DNA from: a virus
IMG/VR virus record: IMGVR_UViG_3300031951_000234
Span: 1 to 51,591 of that record
Length of the DNA: 51,591 nt
Strand: one strand, 5' to 3'
Part shown: positions 32,882-39,567 of the stretch, in pieces
Layout of the letters: each line of letters opens with the position of its first letter
How positions within the stretch are numbered: position 1 is the first letter of the stretch
Notes under the pieces: model-generated
What the model saw: the letters and a program-made list of their open reading frames with translations, nothing else
Databases searched by the model: none
Told to the model about the DNA's origin: nothing
Made by a program: the position numbers and the translations under genes

Positions 32882-33112
32882 ATGGATCGCGAAGCCGAGA
32901 AGTTCGTGAACGCTGTGTTTCATTTTCTGGCGGCGATCCTGATCGGAGTCGTGTCTCTGCTGGCGGCGTCGTTCATTGTTCAGTTGGCCTGGAACTGGTC
33001 GATGCCGCACCTCTTCGCACTGCCGGATGCGTCGTATCGCAACGCATTCGGCCTGACGCTGTTCGCGTGGGCAGCGCGTCTTGGTTCCGTCAGCACTTCC
33101 AAGGAGGGTTGA
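32882..33112 (+). CDS. Small membrane protein
   Basis: A 76-residue protein with two hydrophobic stretches, a strong one at residues 14-36 (HFLAAILIGVVSLLAASFIV) and a weaker one near 56-68. It starts four bases after the secreted protein, so the two are probably co-translated. A membrane role (envelope modification or superinfection exclusion) is plausible. No family recognised. Confidence 0.6.
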   Translation: MDREAEKFVNAVFHFLAAILIGVVSLLAASFIVQLAWNWSMPHLFALPDASYRNAFGLTLFAWAARLGSVSTSKEG

Positions 33113-33113
33113 T

Positions 33114-33455
33114 ATGGCTCGCATGAGTTTTGACGTGGCCGAACTGCACAGGCTGTGGTACAGCAGCATGACCAACGCGGAGTTGTGCTACACGCTTGGC
33201 GTGTCGCGAGGCAGCCTTGATGTTCTCCGGGTTCGCTACAAGTTGGATCGTCGGCCGTTCGAGAGGAACAACAAGAAGGCCGAGCCGGAGTCGCCTACGA
33301 TCGAGGAGATCGAGGCCCGCGCCGCCGAGGTCAGGGCCAGGTGGTCGGACGAGGAGCATCTTCGTCGCCTCTGCTGCGCCGGCCGCCGCGAGTGGTCGCT
33401 GCCGGCCTACGCCTTCCATCGTCGCGATCACGCCTTCTCGGAGGCCAGTCACTAG
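33114..33455 (+). CDS. HTH-type DNA-binding protein, 'WSD' family copy 1
   Basis: A 113-residue protein. ATG 33114 follows AAGGAGG. A helix-turn-helix is readable early (AELCYTLGVSRGSLDVLRVR, about 23-42). The second half carries a 'P-T-I-E-E-I-E-A-R-A-A-E-V-R-A-R-W-S-D-E-E' helix. The same P-(T/S)-x-E-E-I...R-A-x-W-S-D-x-E motif recurs in the gene at 40384, so the two are paralogues. This may be a small sequence-specific regulator used at two points in the genome. Confidence 0.6.
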   Translation: MARMSFDVAELHRLWYSSMTNAELCYTLGVSRGSLDVLRVRYKLDRRPFERNNKKAEPESPTIEEIEARAAEVRARWSDEEHLRRLCCAGRREWSLPAYAFHRRDHAFSEASH

Positions 33456-33457
33456 CC

Positions 33458-33745
33458 GTGCGCCGTCCCTCGGAGCGATCAATCGTCGCCAAGGGAATGG
33501 CAGAGGCGCGAAGACTGGGCTTCTTCGTCATCAAGATCCACGGCAATCAGTACCAGATGGCTGGGATACCGGACGTGCTGTGCATCAGGGACGGCCGCGC
33601 CCACTGGATTGAGTTCAAGCGTCCTGGCGAGGAACCGACGAGGCTTCAGGTGCATCGGATGCGGCAACTTGAGGGCGTCGGGTGCAGGACGACCGTCGCC
33701 TGCTCTGTGAGCGACGTGCGAACCTTCCTTGAGGGCGTGGCATGA
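33458..33745 (+). CDS. VRR-NUC domain nuclease
   Basis: A 95-residue minimal VRR-NUC endonuclease. The PD-(D/E)XK-type active site is complete: D39 in GIPDVLCI, then E52-F-K54 in WIEFKRPG, with a following Q-x-x-R helix. The length matches stand-alone phage VRR-NUC proteins, which act as structure-specific nucleases in recombination or packaging. GTG 33458 begins just after the upstream stop; GGAGG is 13 bases away. Its stop overlaps the aminotransferase start. Confidence 0.8.
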   Translation: MRRPSERSIVAKGMAEARRLGFFVIKIHGNQYQMAGIPDVLCIRDGRAHWIEFKRPGEEPTRLQVHRMRQLEGVGCRTTVACSVSDVRTFLEGVA

Positions 33746-34854
33746 TCCGCTGCGGCGAGCCACAGATCGGCGAGGCCGAGATCGCAGCCGTCACCGACGT
33801 GCTGCGGGCGGGGAACCTCACCCGCGGCGAGGAGTGCGAGCGGTTCGAGCGGGCGCTGGCCGAGCAGTTGAACGTCCGCGGCGTGCTGGCCGTCTCAAGC
33901 GGCACGGCGGCCCTGCACCTGGCCCTGCTGGCCGTCGGCGTCCAGCCCGGCGACGAGGTGATCATCCCGGCGACGACGTTCGTCGCCACGGCGAACGCGG
34001 TGCTCTACTGCCGCGCGAAGCCGGTGGTCGTGGACGTTGACAGCACGACGTGGACGATCGACGTGGGCCAGGCCATTCGGGCGATCACGAAGAAGACCAG
34101 GGCGATCGTCCCGGTGCATCTCTACGGCGTTCCGGCCGACGTGGGCGGCCTGCTGCTCGTCTGCGACGACCACTACGCCCGCACGGGCCGCCGGATTGCC
34201 ATCGTCGAGGATGCCGCCGAGGCGATTGGTGCGATGCACATGGGCCGAGAGGTCGGCGCCATCGGCGATGCGGCGGCCCTCTCGTTCTACGGCTCGAAGA
34301 CGATCACGACCGGAGAGGGCGGCGCTGTCATCTGGCACGACGGCCGCGTCGGTCTGCGGGCCTGGCATCTCCACGGCCAGGCGCAGTCCGCGACGAAGCG
34401 CTACTGGCACGAAGCGCTTGGATACAACTACCGCATGACGGAGATGCAGGCGGCCCTCGGCCGCGTGCAGTTGGAACGGCTCGAAGTGTTCCTCGAACAC
34501 CGCCGCCAGGTGTTCGCCTGGTACGACGAGATGCTTCCGCAGACGTTCAAGCGACAGGGCGTCGTCGAGAGCGACCGGCACGGCTGCTGGGCCTACGCCG
34601 TGGTCAAGGAGTACAGCGGCGAGATGAACGCGCAGAAGACGGCACTCGCGCTGCTGGAGGCCGGCATCGAGACGCGGCCGATCTTCTACCCGCTGTCGCG
34701 GTTCCCGCACTTGGCCGGAACCAGCAGCCGCGACCACTACGTCGCGCACAGACTGAACAAGCATGGCCTGGTGCTGCCAACGCACTGCGGCCTGACCCGA
34801 GAGGACGTTGAGAAGGTATGCCAAGAGTTAAGAAAAGCCGCGTGCTGTTCGTAG
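33742..34854 (+). CDS. DegT/DnrJ/EryC1/StrS-type sugar aminotransferase
   Basis: A 370-residue PLP enzyme. The catalytic lysine is K186 in SFYGSKTITTGEGG, D157 in VEDAAEA binds the pyridine nitrogen, and the P-x-T-F-V-A-T-A loop and LGYNYRMTEMQAALG motif complete the family fold. Such enzymes transfer an amino group to keto-sugars on nucleotide-sugar precursors of surface glycans. It is translationally coupled to the VRR-NUC stop, and the ATP-grasp gene starts 37 bases before its end. In a phage it might alter host glycans, decorate the virion or serve a DNA hypermodification pathway. Confidence 0.88.
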   Translation: MIRCGEPQIGEAEIAAVTDVLRAGNLTRGEECERFERALAEQLNVRGVLAVSSGTAALHLALLAVGVQPGDEVIIPATTFVATANAVLYCRAKPVVVDVDSTTWTIDVGQAIRAITKKTRAIVPVHLYGVPADVGGLLLVCDDHYARTGRRIAIVEDAAEAIGAMHMGREVGAIGDAAALSFYGSKTITTGEGGAVIWHDGRVGLRAWHLHGQAQSATKRYWHEALGYNYRMTEMQAALGRVQLERLEVFLEHRRQVFAWYDEMLPQTFKRQGVVESDRHGCWAYAVVKEYSGEMNAQKTALALLEAGIETRPIFYPLSRFPHLAGTSSRDHYVAHRLNKHGLVLPTHCGLTREDVEKVCQELRKAACCS

Positions 34855-35690
34855 GCGGCGGCCGCCGCGTCGGGCTGGCGAGGCTGTTCATCGAGCGCGG
34901 CGCGGCGGTGTACGCCTACGAGTCGAGCATCGACCAGCCCATAGCCGACGTGGCGAAGGAGGTGCTCGTCGGGCTGGACTTCGATGACCCCCAATGTGGG
35001 GAAGATATTTCTGCGTTCGTGGAACGCAGAAATATCACCCACATCGTCCCGCTAATGGACGAGGCGACGGTGGTCTGCGGCGGCCTTCCTGGGTGCATCG
35101 GCCCGCCGGCCGACGTGGCGATGCTCTGCCACGACAAACTTCACTACGCCAATTGGATGAAGGAGCATCATCCAGACCTGTATCCGACGCCGTCGATGCT
35201 CCGGTATCCGAAGTTTGCGAAGCCCCGGTTCGGCCGCAGCGCGCGGGGGACGAAGATCCTGAACCGTCCAGAGACGATCGAGATGAGTTCGGCCTGGGTG
35301 ATACAGGACTACCTCGAAGGCGACGAGGTGTCGGTGGACGTGTTCCTCCGCGGCGGCGAGTGCCTGGGCGGCGTGGCCCGCAGCCGCGACCGCGTCGAGG
35401 GCGGGGAGGTGGTTGAATCCAGGGTACTCCCTGCCGAGCAGGGAGTACCGTTGATCCTCGACGCCGCCGCCGTCGCCACCGACCTTGGCATCGTCGGCCC
35501 GGCCAACGTGCAGTTCAGGGGCGGGAAGATCATGGAGGTCAACTGCCGCTTCGGAGGCGGGTGCGTGCTCTCCGTCGCCGCCGGCTTCGACATGGTCGCG
35601 CTGGCCTTGGGCCAGAAGACCAACGGGCCGCCGTGGACGGTGACGCACGGCATGACGATGCGTCGGTATCACGCGGAGAGTTTTCGATGA
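34818..35690 (+). CDS. ATP-grasp enzyme
   Basis: A 290-residue ATP-grasp ligase. An N-terminal FVGGGRRVGLARLF stretch forms a Rossmann-like pre-grasp domain; the ATP-binding core shows KFAKPRFG, VIQDYLEGDEVSVDVF and, near the end, the metal-binding NVQFRGGKIMEVNCRFGGG. Substrate is unknown; related enzymes join amino acids or acids to sugars or peptides. It overlaps the aminotransferase by 37 bases. Two near-perfect palindromes lie inside the coding sequence (see separate entries), which is odd for a conserved gene. The final 25 residues are less conserved in appearance. Confidence 0.78.
   Translation: MPRVKKSRVLFVGGGRRVGLARLFIERGAAVYAYESSIDQPIADVAKEVLVGLDFDDPQCGEDISAFVERRNITHIVPLMDEATVVCGGLPGCIGPPADVAMLCHDKLHYANWMKEHHPDLYPTPSMLRYPKFAKPRFGRSARGTKILNRPETIEMSSAWVIQDYLEGDEVSVDVFLRGGECLGGVARSRDRVEGGEVVESRVLPAEQGVPLILDAAAVATDLGIVGPANVQFRGGKIMEVNCRFGGGCVLSVAAGFDMVALALGQKTNGPPWTVTHGMTMRRYHAESFR
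34994..35044. repeat. Long palindrome inside the ATP-grasp gene (1)
   Basis: A perfect 15-bp inverted repeat, GATATTTCTGCGTTC at 35004-35018 and its complement at 35022-35036 with a GTG loop, nested in an outer 7-bp pair (ATGTGGG at 34994-35000, CCCACAT at 35038-35044). It is in frame within the coding sequence and AT-richer than its surroundings. Confidence 0.85.
35423..35449. repeat. Palindrome inside the ATP-grasp gene (2)
   Basis: A perfect 12-bp inverted repeat, GGTACTCCCTGC at 35423-35434 and GCAGGGAGTACC at 35438-35449, with loop CGA, again in frame. A second such structure in one 870-base gene is unlikely by chance. Confidence 0.85.
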
Positions 35691-35947
35691 GCGACGACAT
35701 CGTCAACAGGCTGCGTGACCGGGCCTACAGCGGCAAAGTTCCAGACAGCCTGTCCGATGAGGCGGCGGCCGAGATCGAGCGGCTGCGGTCGCTGACGCGG
35801 TTTCAGGATGGCGTCATTCGCAGCGGCGACGTGGCGTGCCTGACACAAGCGGAGCGTGAGGCGTTGGAGGTGGCGTCAGTATGGGTGAACCCAGAGAGGC
35901 ACGCCACCCTGCGCGGCCTGCTGGAGCGGCTGGGAGGCCACCAATGA
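35687..35947 (+). CDS. Small helical protein, 'LLERL' pair copy 1
   Basis: An 86-residue protein. ATG 35687 overlaps the ATP-grasp stop. Its C-terminal part (LTQAEREALEVASVWVNPERHATLRGLLERL) is repeated, with changes, at the end of the next protein, so the genes are related by partial duplication. The N-terminal acidic helix (DDIVNRLRDRAYSG) differs. Function unknown. Confidence 0.6.
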   Translation: MSDDIVNRLRDRAYSGKVPDSLSDEAAAEIERLRSLTRFQDGVIRSGDVACLTQAEREALEVASVWVNPERHATLRGLLERLGGHQ

Positions 35948-36291
35948 CTGACCGCGACACGTTCGCCGCTGCGGCGCTGACGGGGCTTCTCGTCCACGCC
36001 AATGACAGCATTGACGAGGAGACTTTGGACACCCCAAGCGACATCGCGTACACGGCCTACCAGATGGCCGACGCCATGCTCCGCGAGCGCGACCGCACAA
36101 CTCATACGCCTGTAACGGAACCTATGCTCAAAGAAAAACGGACAGAGGGTTCTGCCGTCCTGACCGACGCGGAGCGGGAGGCGGTGCATCAGGCAGCGAT
36201 CCGGGTGGAAGCGTTGTGCCAGCGCGGATCGAAACACATGGCCGCCACCCTGCGCGGCCTGCTGGAGCGGCTGTCGCCGCCAGCGACATAA
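35944..36291 (+). CDS. Small helical protein, 'LLERL' pair copy 2
   Basis: A 115-residue protein with the start 'M-T-D-R-D-T-F-A-A-A-A-L-T-G-L-L', a phrase I associate with small proteins in environmental phage genomes. It shares a C-terminal LTDAEREAV......HMAATLRGLLERL block with the gene before. ATGA overlap. A 'Y-Q-M-A-D-A-M-L-R-E-R' helix is in the middle. Function unassigned. Confidence 0.6.
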   Translation: MTDRDTFAAAALTGLLVHANDSIDEETLDTPSDIAYTAYQMADAMLRERDRTTHTPVTEPMLKEKRTEGSAVLTDAEREAVHQAAIRVEALCQRGSKHMAATLRGLLERLSPPAT

Positions 36292-36300
36292 GGGACGAAC

Positions 36301-36504
36301 GTGTCGCAAAAACGACGAAGCGACGACAAAACACTACGCCAGCCCGCACCGGCTCCGCGCCCTACGGAGTGTTTTCGGGACGGCTGGCAGCCCCTAGGCG
36401 ACACGCAGCCCGACAACGGCTTGGCGACGATGGGACGGGGGCAGTGGTTTTTACGCATAACACGCGAGATCAACAGCCGCGAACAAAGGAGGCGGCACAC
36501 ATGA
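36301..36504 (+). CDS. Small hypothetical protein running into an attC-like site
   Basis: A 67-residue, basic, Pro-containing protein from GTG 36301, ten bases after the previous stop. Its last 16 codons read through the attC-like site (from 36455), and the stop TGA overlaps the ATG of the next gene. It may be a cassette end whose original C-terminus was replaced by an insertion, or just an open frame. An inverted pair AAAACACT / AGTGTTTT flanks its middle. Low confidence as a functional protein. Confidence 0.35.
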   Translation: MSQKRRSDDKTLRQPAPAPRPTECFRDGWQPLGDTQPDNGLATMGRGQWFLRITREINSREQRRRHT

Positions 36505-36544
36505 ACGATACGAATGAGCGGTCTGTTGCATCGGATGGTTCGCT
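36455..36544 (+). repeat. attC-like recombination site A
   Basis: Outer box GCATAAC (36455-36461), outer box GTTCGCT (36538-36544). The inner arm GATCAACAGCCGC (36468-36480) pairs with 36518-36532 (GCGG-T-CTGTTG-C-ATC) except for T36522 and C36529, which bulge out. A spacer and a 37-base variable loop complete an integron attC-like plan. The loop contains GGAGG and ATG 36501. Confidence 0.75.
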
Positions 36545-36920
36545 GGCGAACGCATTGCGGCCAGCGGTGTGGGCGATTCTTAGCGAAAATGGGCAGTATC
36601 GACTCCCCGAGATTGTTGGCGGAGCGAAGGTGTGCAAGTTTTATGGCAATGACAGATACGTTCCGCTGTACGCCGAAGAGACGTTGAACCCTGTGTTGAG
36701 GATTGCGAATGCGTGCGGGAAGTGGATTCAGGTGAGCGAGCGGCTGCCCGAAGACGGCACATGGTGCTGGGTCGATTGGGACGGCCCAGGCGAGCCGTTC
36801 CCAGCGATGCGATGCAGTAGGTCGGCTGGCGGGTGGACGAACACCGACTGCTGGGAAGACTTCGACAGAGAGGTCACGCGCTGGATGCCGCTCCCTGCAC
36901 CACCAATAGACGCCAAGTAG
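36501..36920 (+). CDS. DUF551-like protein (cassette 1)
   Basis: A 139-residue protein. The diagnostic 'K-W-I-Q-V-S-E-R-L-P-E-D-G' segment, a 'W-V-D-W' strand and the ending 'R-W-M-P-L-P-A-P-P' match the DUF551 domain, a small phage protein family of unknown function. ATG 36501 follows GGAGG (36489-36493), and both lie inside attC-like site A, so the first ~13 residues are encoded by the recombination site. The gene ends two bases before site B's outer box (AGCGAAC), the complement of site A's GTTCGCT: a cassette with matched ends. Confidence 0.7.
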   Translation: MNDTNERSVASDGSLANALRPAVWAILSENGQYRLPEIVGGAKVCKFYGNDRYVPLYAEETLNPVLRIANACGKWIQVSERLPEDGTWCWVDWDGPGEPFPAMRCSRSAGGWTNTDCWEDFDREVTRWMPLPAPPIDAK

Positions 36921-36922
36921 CC

Positions 36923-37013
36923 AGCGAACGCCCGCGATCACCAGCGGCGAACACAGGAGCATGAACATGACACAGGAATCGAATAAGCCGTCTGGTGCAT
37001 CCGGTGGTTATGA
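36923..37013 (+). repeat. attC-like recombination site B
   Basis: Outer boxes AGCGAAC (36923-36929) and GTTATGA (37007-37013). Arm GATCACCAGCGGC (36936-36948) pairs with 36987-37001 (GCCG-T-CTGGTG-C-ATC), leaving T36991 and C36998 extrahelical. Two base changes against site A are compensated on the other arm. The loop holds GGAGC and ATG 36961. Confidence 0.78.
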
Positions 37014-37188
37014 GCGCGGTCGGATTTGCCCTGTCCCGCCAGATGACCCCGTTGGCCCGTTTGTCGCAGCAATGATCCTTATCCCGCTCGTTGTCTGCTC
37101 GCTGGTTTTTGCCGCGACGGCATTCGGCAACCTGATGGCCTACGGACAGTTTTGCACGCCGCAGCACGGCGTCGTTGAGAAGCCATAA
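36961..37188 (+). CDS. Small membrane protein (cassette 2)
   Basis: A 75-residue protein with one membrane span (about residues 35-57, FVAAMILIPLVVCSLVFAATAFG). ATG 36961 after GGAG lies inside attC-like site B; a second ATG two codons on is also possible. The first ~17 residues are thus encoded by the recombination site. The cassette start TTATGA matches the outer box CCATAAC of site C in six of seven positions. No family recognised. Confidence 0.6.
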   Translation: MNMTQESNKPSGASGGYERGRICPVPPDDPVGPFVAAMILIPLVVCSLVFAATAFGNLMAYGQFCTPQHGVVEKP

Positions 37189-37270
37189 CACGCAGGATCA
37201 GCGGCTCGCGACCGCTGACGAAACTACACCGCAGACGGAATCGCGAGTCCGCTGCATCCGCTGGTTCGCA
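37183..37270 (+). repeat. attC-like recombination site C
   Basis: Outer boxes CCATAAC (37183-37189) and GTTCGCA (37264-37270). The arm GATCAGCGGCTCGCGA (37196-37211) pairs over 16 positions with 37241-37258 (TCGCGAG-T-CCGCTG-C-ATC), with T37248 and C37255 extrahelical at the same places as in sites A and B. Loop 29 bases, without a start codon. Confidence 0.78.
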
Positions 37271-37273
37271 CAG

Positions 37274-37636
37274 ATGCCATGCAACTCAGACCATCTTGAG
37301 GCGACCCACCTTGAGGCCGAGATGAGCAAGGTCGCTTGCCTGCTGGACGAACTTGACGGAAAGAAGCGAATAAATCGCGACCACTGGCGCGGCTACCACC
37401 CTCGCGTCTACAGTCAGCGGGTGAACGCCGACGAAATGACGGCCGAACTATGCTCGCGCCTTCAGGGCGTGAACGTTTCACAGTGCAGCCTTGAGATGCA
37501 GATTTGGTGGCGCGACCATCAAGAGGCAGACAAGAGGCGAGCCGAGAAAGCGATCAAGAAGGCCAAGACCGAGAAGCAGAAAAAAGCGGCACTCGCGAAA
37601 CTGACTCAGCATGAGCGGAAACTGTTGGGGCTTTGA
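37274..37636 (+). CDS. Basic coiled-coil hypothetical protein (cassette 3)
   Basis: A 120-residue protein. I chose ATG 37274, the first ATG after site C's outer box; a TTG at 37175 would extend the frame through site C and is less likely. It has an N-terminal acidic helix, a 'W-R-G-Y-H-P-R-V-Y' segment, and a Lys-rich coiled-coil end (KRRAEKAIKKAKTEKQKKAAL). The cassette ends at TGCGAAC (37643), the complement of GTTCGCA at its start, so its ends match seven of seven. Function unknown; charge suggests nucleic-acid binding. Confidence 0.55.
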   Translation: MPCNSDHLEATHLEAEMSKVACLLDELDGKKRINRDHWRGYHPRVYSQRVNADEMTAELCSRLQGVNVSQCSLEMQIWWRDHQEADKRRAEKAIKKAKTEKQKKAALAKLTQHERKLLGL

Positions 37637-37642
37637 TGGGAT

Positions 37643-37672
37643 TGCGAACCAGAATTAGTCCGCCAGTTCGCA
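37643..37672. repeat. Short inverted repeat closing the cassette array
   Basis: TGCGAAC (37643-37649) and GTTCGCA (37666-37672), a perfect 7-bp pair around 16 bases. It matches the outer box of cassette 3 but lacks the long stem of sites A-C, so it may be a truncated attC-like end. An overlapping GAATTAG / CTAATTC pair (37652-37680) is also present. Confidence 0.5.
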
Positions 37673-37736
37673 GCCTAATTCGGACGAAGGTGCGGCTTTC
37701 GGCCGCAAGAACGATGCGACGGCGGGGAAACAGGAA

Positions 37737-37880
37737 ATGACCACCATCCGCGAGTGGCTGATCGACCTGGCGTTTCTGCGCATCGGCATCGTGCCGCTCG
37801 TGGGCGTAGTGTTGTGTGTCGGCATGATTGTCGGCCTGTGCATCGCAGCCGTGCGGTGCCAGCCGCCGGAGGATTTATGA
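37737..37880 (+). CDS. 47-residue membrane protein
   Basis: A small protein with one long hydrophobic helix (residues 8-38, LAFLRIGIVPLVGVVLCVGMIVG). ATG follows a GGGGAAACAGGAA stretch. It is coupled to the next ORF (ATGA). The 64 bases before it, right of the cassette array, include a GCGGC/GCCGC hairpin but no recognised gene. Role unknown. Confidence 0.5.
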   Translation: MTTIREWLIDLAFLRIGIVPLVGVVLCVGMIVGLCIAAVRCQPPEDL

Positions 37881-38020
37881 GCACCCCGCTGATCCTCATC
37901 GTCGGCGTCGTCTACCTAGCGGTGGCCGTCGATCAGTTCCGCAAAGGCGACACCGGCATGGCGATCGCATGGTTCGGCTACGCCCTGGCAAACGTGGGCC
38001 TCGCTATGGTGGCAAAATGA
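37877..38020 (+). CDS. 47-residue membrane protein (second)
   Basis: A small protein with two hydrophobic stretches (residues 4-18 and 28-44). ATGA overlap with the upstream gene and with the HAD-like gene downstream indicate coupled translation. GGAGG (37868-37872) lies just upstream. No family recognised. Confidence 0.55.
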   Translation: MSTPLILIVGVVYLAVAVDQFRKGDTGMAIAWFGYALANVGLAMVAK

Positions 38021-38319
38021 AGACCGCGGTCGTGGATCTCGACGGCGTCCTGGCCGAGGAGCGGCCGGCGTTCGAGCACGCGCTGGCCGAGCCGCTGCCG
38101 GGGGCCGCCGAAGGCTTGAGGACGCTCAAGAGGCTGGGCTACCACGTCGTGATTCACACCGCCCGAGGATGGGGCGAGTACGCGATCACGACGCACTGGC
38201 TACAGGCGCACAGTATGGAGTATGATCTGCTGATCTGTGGCAAGCCGATCGCCGACATCGTCATCGACGACCGTGCCATTCGATTCCGGGGCTGGGAGGC
38301 TCTCACTGATGCCATCTGA
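38017..38319 (+). CDS. HAD-like phosphatase
   Basis: A 100-residue HAD-fold protein. Motif I is VVDLDGVL (D7-x-D9), motif II is IHTARGW, and the C-terminal motifs GKPIADIVIDDRAI supply the Lys and paired aspartates. All essential residues are present in a compact form without a cap domain. Small phage HAD proteins are usually polynucleotide 3'-phosphatases or sugar-phosphate phosphatases. The neighbouring methyltransferase and glycosyltransferases make a nucleotide-sugar role possible. Start and stop overlap both neighbours. Confidence 0.8.
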   Translation: MKTAVVDLDGVLAEERPAFEHALAEPLPGAAEGLRTLKRLGYHVVIHTARGWGEYAITTHWLQAHSMEYDLLICGKPIADIVIDDRAIRFRGWEALTDAI

Positions 38320-38848
38320 CACGGTTATTCGCCTGCGCCATCTGGTACACACATTCCTCCATCGCGACGTGCTGCCGTCGATCACGCAGGGCGATGCCGT
38401 GCTGGAGATCGGGCCGATGCACGCTGGGTCATGCCCGGTGCCAGAAGCCTTCGTGGACACGAAGGCCGCGGTGCTGGCGGCCGGCGGCGGATACACGTCG
38501 TGCGACCCAGACCCGGCGGCCGGCGCGACGATCTGTGCCGACTTCTTGGAGCCAACTGCGTTCTACGGCAACGAGCAGTTCGATCACATCGTCGCCTGCG
38601 AGGTGTTCGAGCACGTCCCGCGGGTGTGGGACGCGCCGGCCGTCCTGGCCGGGCTGCTCAAGCCCGGCGGCGTGCTCTGGCTCTCGACGCCGTTCATGTT
38701 TGAGAAGCACGGGCCGGCGCCTGACTGCTGGCGGTTCACCGACGACGGGCTGCGGGCGTTGTTCGGCAGGCACTTCTTCTTGGACGTGTGGGCCAGCGAC
38801 GGCCACGCCGAGCCGCTGCACTACTGTGCGAGGGCGGTGAAGCGATGA
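38309..38848 (+). CDS. Class I SAM-dependent methyltransferase
   Basis: A 179-residue Rossmann-fold methyltransferase. The SAM motif I is VLEIGPMHAG (31-40), then SCDPD as the acidic loop, ICADFLEP, and motif IV FDHIVACEVFEHV, then LLKPGGVLWLSTPF. Sequence and spacing match methyltransferase type 11/12 enzymes acting on small molecules or glycans, not DNA methyltransferases (no DPPY or PCQ). ATG 38309 overlaps the HAD stop by 11 bases. It is followed by two glycosyltransferase-like genes, suggesting O-methylation of a sugar. Confidence 0.82.
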   Translation: MPSDTVIRLRHLVHTFLHRDVLPSITQGDAVLEIGPMHAGSCPVPEAFVDTKAAVLAAGGGYTSCDPDPAAGATICADFLEPTAFYGNEQFDHIVACEVFEHVPRVWDAPAVLAGLLKPGGVLWLSTPFMFEKHGPAPDCWRFTDDGLRALFGRHFFLDVWASDGHAEPLHYCARAVKR

Positions 38849-39567
38849 GCATCATCTGCTGTTCCATGTGGTACGCCGACGCCGGAAAGCACATCGTCGA
38901 TCGCGTCCTGCACCTGTTCGGCAAGTCGGGCGTCGATCGGTGGATGTTCTCCGTCAGGCCGTCGAAGGACTGGACGCAGCACTTCCTGTCGCAACTGGCC
39001 GCTATGGCCGGCAAGGGCTGCGATGTGCTGCTTGAGGACTGGACGCAGCCGGAGGCCAGGATCGAGAGGCTGTCGCTGGCCGGTGACAACCTCCTGCAAG
39101 AGGCTGCCGAGACGGACTGCAAATATGTGCTGTGGCATGAGTCGGACTTGTTCTCACCGGACGACATCGTTGATCGCCTGAAGGCGGTCGATGGCGCAGC
39201 CGTTGGTGGCTGGCCGGTGCTGTCGCACTGCCCGTCCGCGCCGCAACTGGGCATCCACACGCGAAAGCGACTGACGCTAACCGAGTCGATGTTCTACGAC
39301 ACCTGGGGGTATCGGAAGGACGGCGTCCGCTTTGGCAACAAGCCACCACATCACGACTGCCACCTCCCAGGCGAGCCGTACCAGTTGGATAGCGTCGGCA
39401 GCGTGGTGCTGCTGCGAGCCGACTATCTGCGGCGCGGCGCACGCATGAACGGCAACGGCCTGGTCGGCCTCTGTGACAGCATCCGCGGCATGGGTGGCAC
39501 CGTGTGGTGCGACCCCCGAGTGCCGGTCGTGCAACCCCTTGAACTCTGGACTATGAACGATGACTAG
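38845..39567 (+). CDS. Glycosyltransferase-like (GT-A) protein
   Basis: A 240-residue protein coupled to the methyltransferase (ATGA). The core 'Y-V-L-W-H-E-S-D-L-F-S-P-D-D-I-V-D-R-L' corresponds to the DxD-like metal-binding region of GT-A enzymes. The N-terminal strand (IICCSMWYADAG) differs from the common GT2 start. In the C-terminal part, YQLDSVGSVVLLRADYLRRG and a 'G-L-V-G-L-C-D-S' helix resemble anp1-like mannosyltransferases. Acceptor and donor are unknown. The next gene overlaps by eight bases. Confidence 0.6.
   Translation: MSIICCSMWYADAGKHIVDRVLHLFGKSGVDRWMFSVRPSKDWTQHFLSQLAAMAGKGCDVLLEDWTQPEARIERLSLAGDNLLQEAAETDCKYVLWHESDLFSPDDIVDRLKAVDGAAVGGWPVLSHCPSAPQLGIHTRKRLTLTESMFYDTWGYRKDGVRFGNKPPHHDCHLPGEPYQLDSVGSVVLLRADYLRRGARMNGNGLVGLCDSIRGMGGTVWCDPRVPVVQPLELWTMNDD

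Noticed and set aside
37175-37273. TTG start at 37175 for the cassette 3 gene
   Set aside because: It would read through the whole attC-like site C and overlap cassette 2; ATG 37274 just after the outer box is more plausible.
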